From assembly GCA_013203665.1 (NCBI GenBank), contig JABMPU010000114.1, positions 1-56,590 on the forward strand: a stretch of DNA of 56,590 bases, written 5' to 3'. Within the stretch, counting starts at the first letter, position 1, and every line of letters starts with the position of its first letter. This document shows positions 35,265 to 44,676 of this stretch, in pieces. Source of the DNA: Armatimonadota bacterium. GTDB taxonomy: Bacteria; Cloacimonadota; Cloacimonadia; Cloacimonadales; TCS61. The notes beneath the pieces were generated by a model. It did no database searches, was not told where the DNA came from, and saw nothing but the letters and a program-made list of their open reading frames with translations. The translations under genes were made by a program, and so were the position numbers.

Positions 35265-35807
35265 TTACCAGCAAAAATTAAGTAAAAAACCAATTAACAA
35301 ACCCACGTCACTGAAATCGATTACTTTTTCATTGTTCACGGTTTTGCTGCTGTAAATATATTTACCTTCCACATAAACACCTATTTTCCAGAAAGCTTTA
35401 ATATTGATTCCTGCAGCAGTATCGAACGCAATACCCTTTTCCATCGAATTGGAATTTTCTTTTGGTACTTCAATAAAAGCAATTCCAGGACCAAAATAAT
35501 AATTAGACTTCCAATTTTTTAACAAGGGAGCAGAGTAGAGCACATATATCACAGTCATACCTTGTATTTCGTAAGGTTCAATTGCCTCGGGACCTTTCTT
35601 GTAATATTCACCAGCGAGCGAGAGCACAATGGGTAGCTTATTCAGCTTTACATCGAGAGCTAATTGTCCTCCACCGAGAGCATTCTCTGATGCTCTTTTG
35701 TCATACAAGCCTCCCTGACTCGTGCGAATAGTGATATCAACAGCATGAACGCGGGAAATAACTGTCAAAATCAGCATTAAAATAATCACACAAAAAAGCT
35801 TTTTCAT
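35265..35807 (-). CDS. Outer-membrane beta-barrel-like protein
   Basis: A 180-residue exported protein. A signal peptide (MKKLFCVIILMLILTVISRV, cleaved near HAVD) is followed by alternating amphipathic strands such as LPIVLSLAGEYY, SNYYFGPGIAFIEV and IGVYVEGKYIYSS. The chain ends in VGLLIGFLLNFCW, with an aromatic last residue as in outer-membrane barrels. I chose the second ATG (35807) because AGG is too near the first. The leader is a TTAATTCGTGG-type repeat. Function unknown. Confidence 0.65.
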   Translation of the reverse strand: MKKLFCVIILMLILTVISRVHAVDITIRTSQGGLYDKRASENALGGGQLALDVKLNKLPIVLSLAGEYYKKGPEAIEPYEIQGMTVIYVLYSAPLLKNWKSNYYFGPGIAFIEVPKENSNSMEKGIAFDTAAGINIKAFWKIGVYVEGKYIYSSKTVNNEKVIDFSDVGLLIGFLLNFCW

Positions 35808-35843
35808 CTGATACATCCTGACCCGGATTAACCGGAAAATGAA

Positions 35844-35870
35844 ACCACGAATTAACGCGAATTAACACTA
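35844..35870 (-). repeat. 10-nt repeat leader before the barrel gene
   Basis: On the minus strand: GTTAATTCGC, GTTAATTCGT, then GGTTTC. A second pair, CCGGTTAAT and CCGGGTCAGG, follows at 35818-35836. The TTCGTG orientation towards the downstream gene matches the leaders of iorA and the MBL gene. The remaining gap (35871-35982) shows nothing else. Confidence 0.6.
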
Positions 35871-35982
35871 ATAATTTACCACCTGTCTTCGTTACACTAC
35901 GCCACGGCAAGCTGACTTTCACTTATAAACATGACTTTTATGTATTGATTTTTGGGACAGTAATTTCGAATACAATCCGAAA

Positions 35983-36267
35983 TTAGATATATTCCCATTT
36001 TTTGTACATTTCTTGATATTCAGGATTATTTTTGAAAACTTGAAAAAAAAGATATTCAGGTGCTAAATCTAATTCGTTTTCCCAAACTAAAGTATCATAT
36101 TTCAAATAAAATTTTCGGAAATAGTTTTTATCTTTTAAAGGTTCAAAAATTGGACGATGATCTTTAAAAATAATATTTTTGAAATCAAATACTCCTGTTT
36201 TTCCATTATTAAAAGTTAAACGAATTGAGAAGTTATTTAAATATTCAGCTTTTGTAACTGATAACAT
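35983..36267 (-). CDS. DUF2442 protein
   Basis: A 94-residue protein. LSVTKAEYLNNFSIRLTFNN with GKTGVFDFKNII and TLVWENELDLAPEYLF is the DUF2442 pattern. It follows the DUF4160 gene by 12 nt. DUF4160-DUF2442 pairs are frequent and have been suggested to be toxin-antitoxin-like, without proof of activity here. Confidence 0.82.
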   Translation of the reverse strand: MLSVTKAEYLNNFSIRLTFNNGKTGVFDFKNIIFKDHRPIFEPLKDKNYFRKFYLKYDTLVWENELDLAPEYLFFQVFKNNPEYQEMYKKWEYI

Positions 36268-36279
36268 ATAATCTCCTTC

Positions 36280-36540
36280 CTAAACTAAAGGTTTAATTTT
36301 GTGGAAACGACCGGTTTCCTTGAGCTCATTCCAATTATCTAATAATTCATTTGTATGCTCCATAGCCCATTCGGCAACAATGCTGTAAATTCTGCCTGGT
36401 AATTTCCCTTCGAGAATGCCTAAAGATTCAATGAAAATTGAAGCTTTATACTCGTTGTATTGAACATGAAAGTGAGGAGGATTATGTTCATTAAAATACA
36501 TATAAATCACAATTCCTAAAAATCTGCTTATTTCTGGCAT
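36280..36540 (-). CDS. DUF4160 protein
   Basis: An 86-residue protein with the hallmark NEHNPPHFHVQYNEYKA and IYMYFNEHN. The C-terminal half is helical with EWAMEHTNELLDNW. AGGAGG lies ahead of the ATG. It is sandwiched between the membrane coiled-coil gene (2 nt) and DUF2442 (12 nt). Possible toxin-antitoxin partner; unproven. Confidence 0.85.
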   Translation of the reverse strand: MPEISRFLGIVIYMYFNEHNPPHFHVQYNEYKASIFIESLGILEGKLPGRIYSIVAEWAMEHTNELLDNWNELKETGRFHKIKPLV

Positions 36541-36542
36541 AT

Positions 36543-37229
36543 TTATTCCTCCTTGTATAATATTAACATGTCAATCTTATAATTACCAGAATATGCAAAC
36601 ATTCCAATTTTAAAATATTCTTTTGTTATTTCAATAATTTCAATATTTATTGTAGCAGAGAAAAAAAGAGAAGGCTCTTTCTTGAAAGGAAGTTCATTTT
36701 TATCGATAGTTGAGATGTCTCGAAAATAAAATTTTTCTCCATTTGAATCACCGAGTTTCTTTTCATCAAAGGTAAAATGACAAATATAAATTTTTGGATT
36801 AAGAAAAGTCTTTTTCTTTAATTCATTAACAATATCTGATAATTTTGATACATCAGTATTTGATCTGTCCAATTTATCTTGAATCTTTTTTTGCTCACTT
36901 TCAAATTCTTTTAAAGATTTTTCATTTCTTGTTATTATTGTATCAGAGTGTGCGATTCTAGATTCGAGATCAAGGATACTTGCTGACATTTTATCAGAAA
37001 TTTTTGTTTCAATATTCTTTAATGAATTATAACCAAGAAAACCTACAATAAAAAGAATAACTGAAAATATTGATATTAGATATTGAATCTTATACTTTAA
37101 ATCAAAATATTTTTCATCTGGAATCATAGATTTATCTTTACTACCTAATTTTCTAATTTTGTAAAGTGTAATAAAGTCGAAAACTAAAAAAGATAAAATT
37201 AAAAATAAAAAAATGTATAATATAAACAT
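36543..37229 (-). CDS. Membrane protein with coiled coil, unknown function
   Basis: A 228-residue protein. Two transmembrane helices (about residues 1-20 and 48-68) are followed by a coiled coil (about 72-140, with SEQKKIQDKLDRSNTDVSKL) and a beta-rich C-terminal domain. AGGAG 7 nt before ATG 37229 decides this start; the frame is open 13 codons further. It forms an operon with the DUF4160/DUF2442 pair. No family recognised. Confidence 0.65.
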   Translation of the reverse strand: MFILYIFLFLILSFLVFDFITLYKIRKLGSKDKSMIPDEKYFDLKYKIQYLISIFSVILFIVGFLGYNSLKNIETKISDKMSASILDLESRIAHSDTIITRNEKSLKEFESEQKKIQDKLDRSNTDVSKLSDIVNELKKKTFLNPKIYICHFTFDEKKLGDSNGEKFYFRDISTIDKNELPFKKEPSLFFSATINIEIIEITKEYFKIGMFAYSGNYKIDMLILYKEE

Positions 37230-37528
37230 AATATAACTCCTATGACAATCATTCAAAAACATATACAAATATGTAGCAATTTAATCTTTAAAATCAAAGA
37301 TTTCATATCTTCGTCTTTAATGATTCATGATTTAACTAATTACACAAAATGATTTTTCTTTCTTAAAAGAATTATGTCAAATAAAAAAACGAAAATGGAT
37401 TAGGGAATTTCAAATTTCAAATTTCACATTTCTAATTTCTCTTTTAGTCAGTGCAAGTCAGTGGCATATTTTAGATTCCCGTTGTCACGATAATTACATG
37501 ATAATTTACAATATTCAATTTACAATAT
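37230..37528. repeat. Gap with 7-nt, 14-nt and 9-nt repeats
   Basis: No gene seen. ATTTCAA/ATTTCAA/ATTTCAC/ATTTCTA units of 7 nt occur at about 37406-37436. AGTCAGTGCAAGTCAGTGGC (37447-37466) is a 10-nt pair. TTTACAATATTCAA occurs twice at 37505-37532, the second copy running into the stop region of the ABC-F gene. Confidence 0.55.
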
Positions 37529-39403
37529 TCAATTTCTCTCTTCCAATGCCAGCCAGCGGTTAGAGAGTTTTGTGTGCTTCTTTTCAATTTCTTTCAATTC
37601 TGCTGTGATAGTTGTGAAATCTTTATAATTCAGATTTGCTGCTTCATTTTCAATTTTCTGCTCGATATGTTTCTGTTTTAATTCCAATTTTGAAATTTCA
37701 GTTTCCAAAAACTGCAGTTCTCTTTTTTCCTTAAAGGTAAGTTTATCTCTTTTAGATTTGATCCGCTCTTTTTTAGCTTTTTCCTTTTCCTGTTTTATCT
37801 CTTCTCTGTAACGTTTTACCAGCAAATAATCGGAATAATTTCCGGGAAATTTTATGATCTTATCTTCTTCAAAAATAAAAAGATAATCCACTACTCTATC
37901 CAAAAAAAATCTATCATGCGAAACTACGAGAATGTTTCCCTTAAAAGCATCGAGATAGTCTTCCAGGATTTCCAGCGTTTTAATATCGAGGTCATTTGTA
38001 GGTTCATCGAGGATGATGAAATTGCTGCCGAACATCAAAGAGCGGAGCAGGTACAATCTTTTCTGTTCACCACCGGAAAGACTTTTAATTTTGTTCTGCT
38101 GCATTTTACCATCAAAGAGGAATTTCTTCAGCATTTCGGACGCAGAATGTAAAGTGCTGTCAGCAGTTCGGATGTTATCCGCATATTCCCGAATGTAATT
38201 CATAACACTCTGGTCTTTATTGAACTCATCAATATCTTGTTTGAAATATGAAATTTTTGTATTTACGCCTGTTTTTATTTTTCCGGAACTCGGTTTTTCT
38301 TCATTAATTATCAGTTTAAGAAGAGTGGTTTTTCCGCAGCCGTTCGCACCGATAATTCCGATTCTCTCCATTTTCTGAAAAGTATGATTAAAGTTTTTAA
38401 ACAGTTCTAAATTTCCATATTCTTTTCCAACATTTTGGATTTCCAGAATTGTTTTTCCCAACCTTTTTATCATGAACGAAATATCCAGTTCAGCATCATT
38501 AGAAAGGTAAGATTTATCAATGAGTTCTTTAACTCTATCCAGATGATTCTTCGGTTTGGAAGTTCTTGCTTTTGCACCTCTTTGCAGCCATTTCAGTTCC
38601 TTTTTCAATTGAGCAGAACGTCGTGTTTTTTTGCGTTGCAGGTCAATCAGTTCCTGTTCTTTTCTGCGGATGAAATTGGAATAATTACCCTGATAGAATT
38701 TGATTTTTCCATTTTCAATTTCCATAATTTTATCGGAAACTGCATCCAAAAAATACCTGTCGTGAGTTACGAAAATAACAGTTCCTTTATAGTTTGAAAG
38801 ATAATCCTGAAGCCACTCGATAATATCGATGTCAAGATGGTTTGTGGGTTCATCCAGCAGCAGTACATCAGGATTATCCATCAAAACACGAGCCAGGTCG
38901 AGACGTCTTTTTTGACCTCCGGAAAGTGTTTTGATCTTCTCATCGAAATTAGAAAATCCGAATTTTGTTAGGAAAGATCTTGCTTTGATCTCAGTTTTCC
39001 AGGCATTTTTAGCATCCATTTTCCTGATGATCTTTTGAAGTTCGGATTGTGAAGTTGAGTCAGGACTTAACACTATTTTTTCCAGAATTCTGTGATATTC
39101 CCTCAGTAATGTAAATTCCGGATGGTCACTAAAATAGATATGTTCGTAAATGCTTAATTCAGGATTGAGCTGTGGCACCTGATCAAGATAACCAACTCGA
39201 ATTCCTTTTCTGTAAATTATTCTTCCAAAATCAGGTTCTTCGATGTGAAAGAGCATTTTCAGTAAAGTTGATTTCCCGCATCCGTTTATTCCGATGAATC
39301 CAATTTTTTTATTATCAAAAATCCCGAATGATTCATTCTCACAAATAACTTTTCCTGAAAATGATTTTTGCAGATTTTCAATAGAAATTAAATTTTTACT
39401 CAA
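37529..39403 (-). CDS. uup: ABC-F family ATPase, Uup-like
   Basis: A 624-residue soluble protein with two ABC cassettes and no membrane domain. The Walker A motifs are GINGCGKSTLLK (about residues 43-54) and GANGCGKTTLLK; the signatures are LSGGQKRRLDLARVL and LSGGEQKRLYLLRSL; the Walker B motifs are LLLDEPTNHLD and IILDEPTNDLD. A charged linker separates them, and a C-terminal coiled coil (about 530-624, with KRDKLTFKEKRELQFLETE) is typical of Uup. ABC-F proteins act on the ribosome or DNA intermediates. TTG 39403, 7 nt after GAAGGA, gives a normal MSKNLISIENLQKSF start. Confidence 0.92.
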   Translation of the reverse strand: MSKNLISIENLQKSFSGKVICENESFGIFDNKKIGFIGINGCGKSTLLKMLFHIEEPDFGRIIYRKGIRVGYLDQVPQLNPELSIYEHIYFSDHPEFTLLREYHRILEKIVLSPDSTSQSELQKIIRKMDAKNAWKTEIKARSFLTKFGFSNFDEKIKTLSGGQKRRLDLARVLMDNPDVLLLDEPTNHLDIDIIEWLQDYLSNYKGTVIFVTHDRYFLDAVSDKIMEIENGKIKFYQGNYSNFIRRKEQELIDLQRKKTRRSAQLKKELKWLQRGAKARTSKPKNHLDRVKELIDKSYLSNDAELDISFMIKRLGKTILEIQNVGKEYGNLELFKNFNHTFQKMERIGIIGANGCGKTTLLKLIINEEKPSSGKIKTGVNTKISYFKQDIDEFNKDQSVMNYIREYADNIRTADSTLHSASEMLKKFLFDGKMQQNKIKSLSGGEQKRLYLLRSLMFGSNFIILDEPTNDLDIKTLEILEDYLDAFKGNILVVSHDRFFLDRVVDYLFIFEEDKIIKFPGNYSDYLLVKRYREEIKQEKEKAKKERIKSKRDKLTFKEKRELQFLETEISKLELKQKHIEQKIENEAANLNYKDFTTITAELKEIEKKHTKLSNRWLALEERN

Positions 39404-39825
39404 AAAAGAATCCTTCAATTTTTTCTATGCTTATGATTTTCCAACCATCTGTTTTGTCAAACTGGATTTATTATTTCCTGTGTGAAAACAGTACTTCGTT
39501 AATCAGTAACGAAAAAGAGAAATTAGAAAAAGTATGTCCTTCACTCAAAAGCTTGTCCTCGAGAAATGGGGGAGTGAACTCAAAAGGAAATAATCTGATG
39601 GGTCAACTTTGAAAAAATTCAGCAGGAAGAAAAGGCTTTTAAACCTTTTCAAGGTTTGAAACATAATGTTAATAGGTTTAATATTTTTTTGAGATTTATC
39701 AATTTCACACGGGATTTCTTTACCATTATGAAATAAATGTTGACATATTATCAAGTAAAACTTTTTTTCTGAGTTGTTTAAGAAAAAGGGATAAAAACCA
39801 GTGAGAGTCAATAGCAAAAACAGGA
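39404..39825. other. Long gap between divergent genes; small hairpins only
   Basis: No coding region is supported. Two perfect short hairpins are present: TTCGTTA/TAACGAA (39495-39513) and AAACCTT/AAGGTTT (39641-39657). The uup promoter must be here but no clear pair of hexamers stands out. CCAGTGAGAGTCAATAGC (39799-39816) begins the repeat block that follows. Confidence 0.5.
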
Positions 39826-39979
39826 ACACGGATGACACAGATAGAACGGATTTTCAGAGAATTTAAAACCTGAAAGTACTGAAAATATGAAAAAACTTAG
39901 ACAGGATAAACAGGAATTACAGGATAAAATTTAATATAGTAAATATCCAGTATATCTTGTTAATCCTGTCAAAAAAAGG
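39826..39979 (+). repeat. Composite repeat leader, copy 1
   Basis: ACACGGATG, ACACAGATA and GAACGGATT (39826-39852) come first. ACAGGATAA, ACAGGAATT and ACAGGATAA (39901-39927) follow, then a spacer, then the inverted units ATCTTGTTA and ATCCTGTCA (39954-39971) and AAAAAAAGG. The stretch 39888-39979 is nearly identical, in reverse complement, to 44716-44810. It forms the 5' leader of the first ligase gene. Confidence 0.85.
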
Positions 39980-39991
39980 AAGGAGAAATTT

Positions 39992-41521
39992 ATGCAGTTA
40001 CATCAAAAATTTATTGAGACCGCAAAAGGATTTAACAAGAAAATCTCAGTTTATGATATTGCCACCAGCAAGGAAGTAACCTATGAGAAGATGCTTATTG
40101 TATCTTTGATATTTGCTAAAAAGTTCAAGAAAATCAAAAGCAAATATGTGGGAATAATGGTTCCTACTTCTGCTGGTTGCATGCTCTCGAACCTAGGAAT
40201 TTTAATGGCTGGAAAGATACCGGTGATGATTAATTATGCCACCGGTGCAATCGAGAATGCGATTTATGCCCAGGAAAAATGCAGCTTCAATACAATAATT
40301 ACGAGTCAGAAATTATTGCAAAAATTGAAAATCGAACCGATCGATGGAATGATTTTTTTAGAGGATATTGCCAAATCTTTATCATTATTAGATAAACTAC
40401 CGGCTTTGTTGCGTTCAAAGTTCTCTTTGAAAAGCATTTTGAAATCTGTACATCAGGGTTCTGAGGAGGAGACTGCAGTTATCCTTTTTACCAGCGGAAG
40501 CGAAAAAGAACCAAAAGCAGTGCAGCTTTCTCATAAAAATATTTTCCATAATGTAAAAAATATCCCATGTGTGGTAGATTTATGTTCAGAGGATATTTTC
40601 CTGGCTAATCTGCCACTTTTTCATGTTTTTGGAATTACAGCAAATTACTGGATACCGATAACTCTGGGTTGTTCAATCGTAGCCTATCCCAATCCACTCG
40701 AATTTAAAATTATCTGTGGATTAGTGAAAAAATACAAAATCACTTTAATGGCTGGAACTCCCGCTTTTTATCATGGATATCTGAAAAAATCTAAACCCGG
40801 AGATTTTGAATCGATGCAATTTGCTTTATCCGGTGCAGATACTTTATCTCCTCATATTTATGAGGGATTTTTGGAAAAACACAATCTTAAAATCTACGAT
40901 GCTTATGGAACCACTGAAACCAGTCCGGCAATTTCAATTAACACACCAAAGTTCCACAAAGTTGGTAGCGTAGGTAAACCAATCCCTGGAGTGCAGGTAA
41001 AGATCCTGAATCTGGAAACTGATGATGAATTGCCTGCAAACACAGTAGGAAAGATTTTTGTCAAAGGTGATATGGTTACGGAGGGATATCTGGGAGATCT
41101 GGAAGAAACATCCCTTCGTATGAGGAAAGGCTGGTATGATACAGGCGATATGGGTTTAATTGATGAAGATGGATTTTTGTGGCATAAGGGAAGATTGAAG
41201 AGATTCGTGAAAGTAGGTGGCGAGATGGTATCGCTGGTAAAGGTGGAACAAGTTCTGGATAAATATCTGCCGGAAGGAGTGATTTGCTGCGTTGTAGATG
41301 TACCCAATCCCACCAAAGGTGCGGATGTAGTAGCCGCAGTAACAACCGGAGAAATAAATAAAAGAAAGATATTGAAACAGATGGCAGAAGAATTGCCTGC
41401 GATTGCCATTCCTAAAGAGTTTTATATAATCGAAGATATTCCAATTATGGGAACTGGCAAAGTAAATTTTCGTGCTGTTGAGACAATTTGCAGAGAAATT
41501 CAAAAAAAGAAATTGGAATAA
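39992..41521 (+). CDS. AMP-forming acyl ligase (Aas/acyl-ACP synthetase-like), copy 1
   Basis: A 509-residue adenylate-forming enzyme. The P-loop ILFTSGSEKEPKAVQLSH (about residues 165-182), YGTTETSP (about 310), GWYDTGDMGLIDEDGFLWHK and GRLKRFVKVGGEMVSLVKVE with the hinge are all present. GTGKVNFRAVE carries the catalytic Lys. The GGEMVSL block is like the acyl-ACP synthetase domain of Aas, so fatty-acid activation for phospholipid remodelling is the best guess; no acyltransferase domain is attached. A close paralogue of identical length follows. Confidence 0.85.
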   Translation: MQLHQKFIETAKGFNKKISVYDIATSKEVTYEKMLIVSLIFAKKFKKIKSKYVGIMVPTSAGCMLSNLGILMAGKIPVMINYATGAIENAIYAQEKCSFNTIITSQKLLQKLKIEPIDGMIFLEDIAKSLSLLDKLPALLRSKFSLKSILKSVHQGSEEETAVILFTSGSEKEPKAVQLSHKNIFHNVKNIPCVVDLCSEDIFLANLPLFHVFGITANYWIPITLGCSIVAYPNPLEFKIICGLVKKYKITLMAGTPAFYHGYLKKSKPGDFESMQFALSGADTLSPHIYEGFLEKHNLKIYDAYGTTETSPAISINTPKFHKVGSVGKPIPGVQVKILNLETDDELPANTVGKIFVKGDMVTEGYLGDLEETSLRMRKGWYDTGDMGLIDEDGFLWHKGRLKRFVKVGGEMVSLVKVEQVLDKYLPEGVICCVVDVPNPTKGADVVAAVTTGEINKRKILKQMAEELPAIAIPKEFYIIEDIPIMGTGKVNFRAVETICREIQKKKLE

Positions 41522-41552
41522 ATTATTTATATTCATTCTCAAGTTAAATTAT

Positions 41553-41589
41553 CCCTCTCGTTCCCAAGTTCAACTTGGGAACGAGAGGG
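41553..41589. repeat. Perfect long palindrome between the ligase genes
   Basis: CCCTCTCGTTCCCAAGTT (41553-41570) pairs with AACTTGGGAACGAGAGGG (41572-41589) around one base. No U-run follows. The core CCCAAG/CTTGGG resembles the hairpins at 10058-10079 and 49172-49230. Confidence 0.85.
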
Positions 41590-41652
41590 TGGACTAAAGA
41601 CTTGGGAGCGAACGATTGATTTGGAATAAATTAAAAAAACCAAGGAGGATTT

Positions 41653-43182
41653 ATGCAATTGCAAGAAATGTTTGTAGGAACAGCAAAGAAATACTCTTCA
41701 AAAATTGCCGTTTATGATCAAGCTACAGGAAAAGATATTCCTTATGCGAGAATGCTGATTGCATCATTGATTTTAGCAAAGAAATTTCATAAGCACAAGG
41801 GTAAGTATATCGGAATAATGGTGCCGACTTCTGCCGGATGTATGCTTTCTGTAATCGGTGCTTTGATATCAGGGAAAATACCTGTAATGATCAACTATTC
41901 CACCGGAGCGCGGGAAAATTCGATCTATGCACAGGAAAAATGCAGCTTCAAAACCATTATTACCAGTAAGAAGTTGTGTGACAAAATTAATTGTGCTCAT
42001 GTTGATGGAATGGTTTACTTGGAAGAGGTCATGCCTTCCATAACTATTTTGGATAAATTGGGAGCTTTGTTTAAGTCCAAATTGCCAACAAAAATGTTGC
42101 AATCTGCTGTTAATCATGGTGATGATGATGAAACAAGTGTAATTCTTTTTACCAGCGGAAGCGAAAAAGAACCAAAAGCTGTTCAACTAACTCATAAAAA
42201 TATCGCTCATAATCTGATTAATGTTCCCAATGTTATCGATGTTAATGAAAAAGATATTTTTGCTGGGACTTTGCCATTATTCCACGTTTTCGGATTAACC
42301 ACTAATTTCTGGCTTCCTCTTTCTCTCGGATGTTCCATAATTGCTCATGCCAATCCGCTGGATTACAAAGCAATAGTAGATTCTGTGAAAAAATATAAGA
42401 TTACTATTTTGATTGGAACTCCCACTTTTTTCTATGGTTATTTAAGAAAGGCGGAACCAGGAGATTTTTCGTGTATAAGATATGCACTTGCAGGTGCTGA
42501 TAAATTGACTGAAAAACTTCGTAACACTTATATTAAAGAACACAATTTAGAAATTTTAGAAGGATATGGAGCAACAGAAACCAGCCCGGTTGTTTCTGTG
42601 AATGTACCAGGAGCAAATAAACCGGGAAGCATTGGCAAGCCTTTACCCGGAGTTCAGGTGAAAATTCTGGATAGAGAAACCGATGAAGAATTATCTGTAA
42701 ATGAAGAAGGTAAAATTTTTGTAAAAGGCGATCTGATTTCTGTGGGATACCTGGGAGATATTGAAGAAACTTCTATTCGTATGCATGGTGGCTGGTATGA
42801 TACCGGTGATATGGGTGTGATGGATGAAGATGGATTTTTGTGGCATCGAGGCAGATTGAGAAGATTCGTTAAAGTTGGCGGTGAGATGGTTTCCCTAGTA
42901 AAGGTTGAGGAAGTTCTGAACAAGCTGTTACCGGAAGGAGTGGTTTGTTGTGTGGTAGATGTTCCAAATCCAACCAAGGGTTCCGATGTTGTAGCTGCTG
43001 TTGCCACCGGTGAATTTGATAGAAAGAAAGTCCTCAAACAAATGGCAAAAGATTTACCCGCCATAGCAATACCTAAAGAGTTTTACGTGATTGAAGATAT
43101 TCCTTTGATGGGTAGCGGGAAAGTAGCTTTTCGTGAAGTGGAAAGAATGTGCCGCGAAAGACAAGCGAATGGGAAGAAATAA
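41653..43182 (+). CDS. AMP-forming acyl ligase (Aas/acyl-ACP synthetase-like), copy 2
   Basis: A 509-residue paralogue of the preceding protein, aligned without gaps over most of its length. It has the same motifs: ILFTSGSEKEPKAVQLTH, GYGATETSPVVSVN, GWYDTGDMGVMDEDGFLWHR, GRLRRFVKVGGEMVSLVKVE and the catalytic Lys in GSGKVAFREVE. Differences cluster in the substrate-facing middle (about 95-160 and 240-290), suggesting a different acyl chain or carrier. AAGGAGG precedes the ATG. Confidence 0.85.
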   Translation: MQLQEMFVGTAKKYSSKIAVYDQATGKDIPYARMLIASLILAKKFHKHKGKYIGIMVPTSAGCMLSVIGALISGKIPVMINYSTGARENSIYAQEKCSFKTIITSKKLCDKINCAHVDGMVYLEEVMPSITILDKLGALFKSKLPTKMLQSAVNHGDDDETSVILFTSGSEKEPKAVQLTHKNIAHNLINVPNVIDVNEKDIFAGTLPLFHVFGLTTNFWLPLSLGCSIIAHANPLDYKAIVDSVKKYKITILIGTPTFFYGYLRKAEPGDFSCIRYALAGADKLTEKLRNTYIKEHNLEILEGYGATETSPVVSVNVPGANKPGSIGKPLPGVQVKILDRETDEELSVNEEGKIFVKGDLISVGYLGDIEETSIRMHGGWYDTGDMGVMDEDGFLWHRGRLRRFVKVGGEMVSLVKVEEVLNKLLPEGVVCCVVDVPNPTKGSDVVAAVATGEFDRKKVLKQMAKDLPAIAIPKEFYVIEDIPLMGSGKVAFREVERMCRERQANGKK

Positions 43183-43187
43183 TATCT

Positions 43188-43225
43188 GATTCTCATTATG
43201 AAGTTTTATCTTTGTAATGAGAATC
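43188..43225. terminator. Possible bidirectional hairpin between convergent genes
   Basis: GATTCTCATTA (43188-43198) and TAATGAGAATC (43215-43225) form a perfect 11-bp stem with a 16-nt loop. It sits 5 nt after the ligase stop and 6 nt before the argF stop. No strong T-run is present, so terminator function is uncertain. Confidence 0.5.
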
Positions 43226-43231
43226 TACTTC

Positions 43232-44230
43232 TTATCCTAAAGTAGCCACCATCACAGCTTTAATCGTATGCATCCTGTTTTCTGCTTGTTCAAATACTTT
43301 TGATGCTTCACTTTCAAAAACTTTGTCGAAAACTTCCATTTCTTTAATCCCGAATTTCTCAAAAATATCCATACCAACTTTTGTATTTGTATTATGAAAA
43401 GCAGGAAGGCAATGTAAAAAGATGGTGTGAGATTTTCCTGTTTTTACCATCATTTCTTTGTTTACCTGATAAGGTTTAAGAAGATTGATACGCTGTTCCC
43501 AAACTCCTTTTGGTTCACCCATTGAAACCCAGACATCAGTATAAATCACATCAGCATTTTTCACACCTGCATCTATATCATCTGTAATTGTGATTTTTGC
43601 TCCTGTTTCTTTGGCGATATTTTTGCATTTATTCACAAGTTCGTTTTCAGGTTGAACCTCTTTTGGTGCAACAATCCTGAAATCCATACCCAGTTTTGCA
43701 CCTCCGATCATAAGAGAATTTGCCACATTATTCCTGCCGTCTCCCACGTATGCAAAGACCATCTCATTGTAAGGTTTGTTCAGAAATTCTTTGGCAGTAA
43801 GAAAATCAGCCAGAACTTGTGTAGGATGATATTCGGTGGTTAAGCCATTCCAAACAGGAACACCTGCAAATTCACCGAGTTCTTCCACAATATTCTGTCC
43901 AAAACCGCGATACTCGATTCCATCATACAGTTTGCCCAAAACTCGTGCTGTATCTTTCATAGTTTCTTTGTGACCCATCTGGCTGCCGGTTGGTCCAAGA
44001 TAAGTAATATGAGCTCCTTGATCGAAAGCTGCAACTTCAAAGGAGCATCTGGTTCGAGTGGAAGTTTTTTCAAATATGAGAGCAATGTTTTTTCCCTTTA
44101 ATTTCTGAACTTCTCTCCCTTCATATTTGGCTTTTTTCAATTCAGCGGAAAGTTGCAGCAGATATTTTATTTCCTCGGGTGTGAAATCTAATAAGGTTAA
44201 GAAATTTCGATTTTTCAAGTTTATTTTCAT
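43232..44230 (-). CDS. argF: Ornithine carbamoyltransferase
   Basis: A 332-residue enzyme. The carbamoyl-phosphate motif is [13 protein letters not shown] (about residues 53-65), with HPTQVLADF (about 133) and the ornithine loop HCLPAFHNT (about 272). It forms citrulline from ornithine and carbamoyl phosphate. With no other arg genes nearby and arginine-deiminase relatives of the same length, a catabolic role (arcB-like) cannot be excluded. AGGAG precedes the ATG. Confidence 0.95.
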   Translation of the reverse strand: MKINLKNRNFLTLLDFTPEEIKYLLQLSAELKKAKYEGREVQKLKGKNIALIFEKTSTRTRCSFEVAAFDQGAHITYLGPTGSQMGHKETMKDTARVLGKLYDGIEYRGFGQNIVEELGEFAGVPVWNGLTTEYHPTQVLADFLTAKEFLNKPYNEMVFAYVGDGRNNVANSLMIGGAKLGMDFRIVAPKEVQPENELVNKCKNIAKETGAKITITDDIDAGVKNADVIYTDVWVSMGEPKGVWEQRINLLKPYQVNKEMMVKTGKSHTIFLHCLPAFHNTNTKVGMDIFEKFGIKEMEVFDKVFESEASKVFEQAENRMHTIKAVMVATLG

Positions 44231-44304
44231 CTGAGTCTCCTAAATTTTTTGGTGCAAAAATTCAAGGCAGTTCTTTTTAATCAAGATATTTTTATGAAGG
44301 AATT

Positions 44305-44655
44305 TTATATAATTTCCATCATATTATCCAGACCGGCAATCTTAAAAGTTTTTTTGATAAAAGGATGTGTGTTTATGATCGAAAAAGATTCCGTATGAAC
44401 TTTTTTGGCAAAGATAATGCAATTTCTCATAAGAGCAGAAGAGACAAAATTTACATCTTGCAGGTCGAAAATGATTTTCAGGTTTTCAAATTTTTGTGGA
44501 TTTTCTGCTGAAATTTGAATTTCATTTTTATTAAGCAGTTCATCCAGTTTTTCATCGATCATTAAGGCTGCTGCAGGACTGTTCTCAGAATCCATTCGTT
44601 CGGAAAACTGGCAGATTAAAGTTCGCTTATCTTTCTCAAATCGGCATTTTAACAT
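44305..44655 (-). CDS. STAS-domain protein
   Basis: A 116-residue single-domain protein. LKIIFDLQDVNFVSSALMRN (about residues 60-79) is the STAS core loop, in which anti-sigma-factor antagonists carry a phosphorylatable Ser; here two adjacent Ser (VSSAL) occupy that place. The rest has the alternating strand/helix pattern of the fold. No anti-sigma kinase is nearby. It is preceded by a long repeat leader. Confidence 0.7.
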   Translation of the reverse strand: MLKCRFEKDKRTLICQFSERMDSENSPAAALMIDEKLDELLNKNEIQISAENPQKFENLKIIFDLQDVNFVSSALMRNCIIFAKKVHTESFSIINTHPFIKKTFKIAGLDNMMEII

Positions 44656-44676
44656 ACTTTCTCCTGTTTTTATTTT

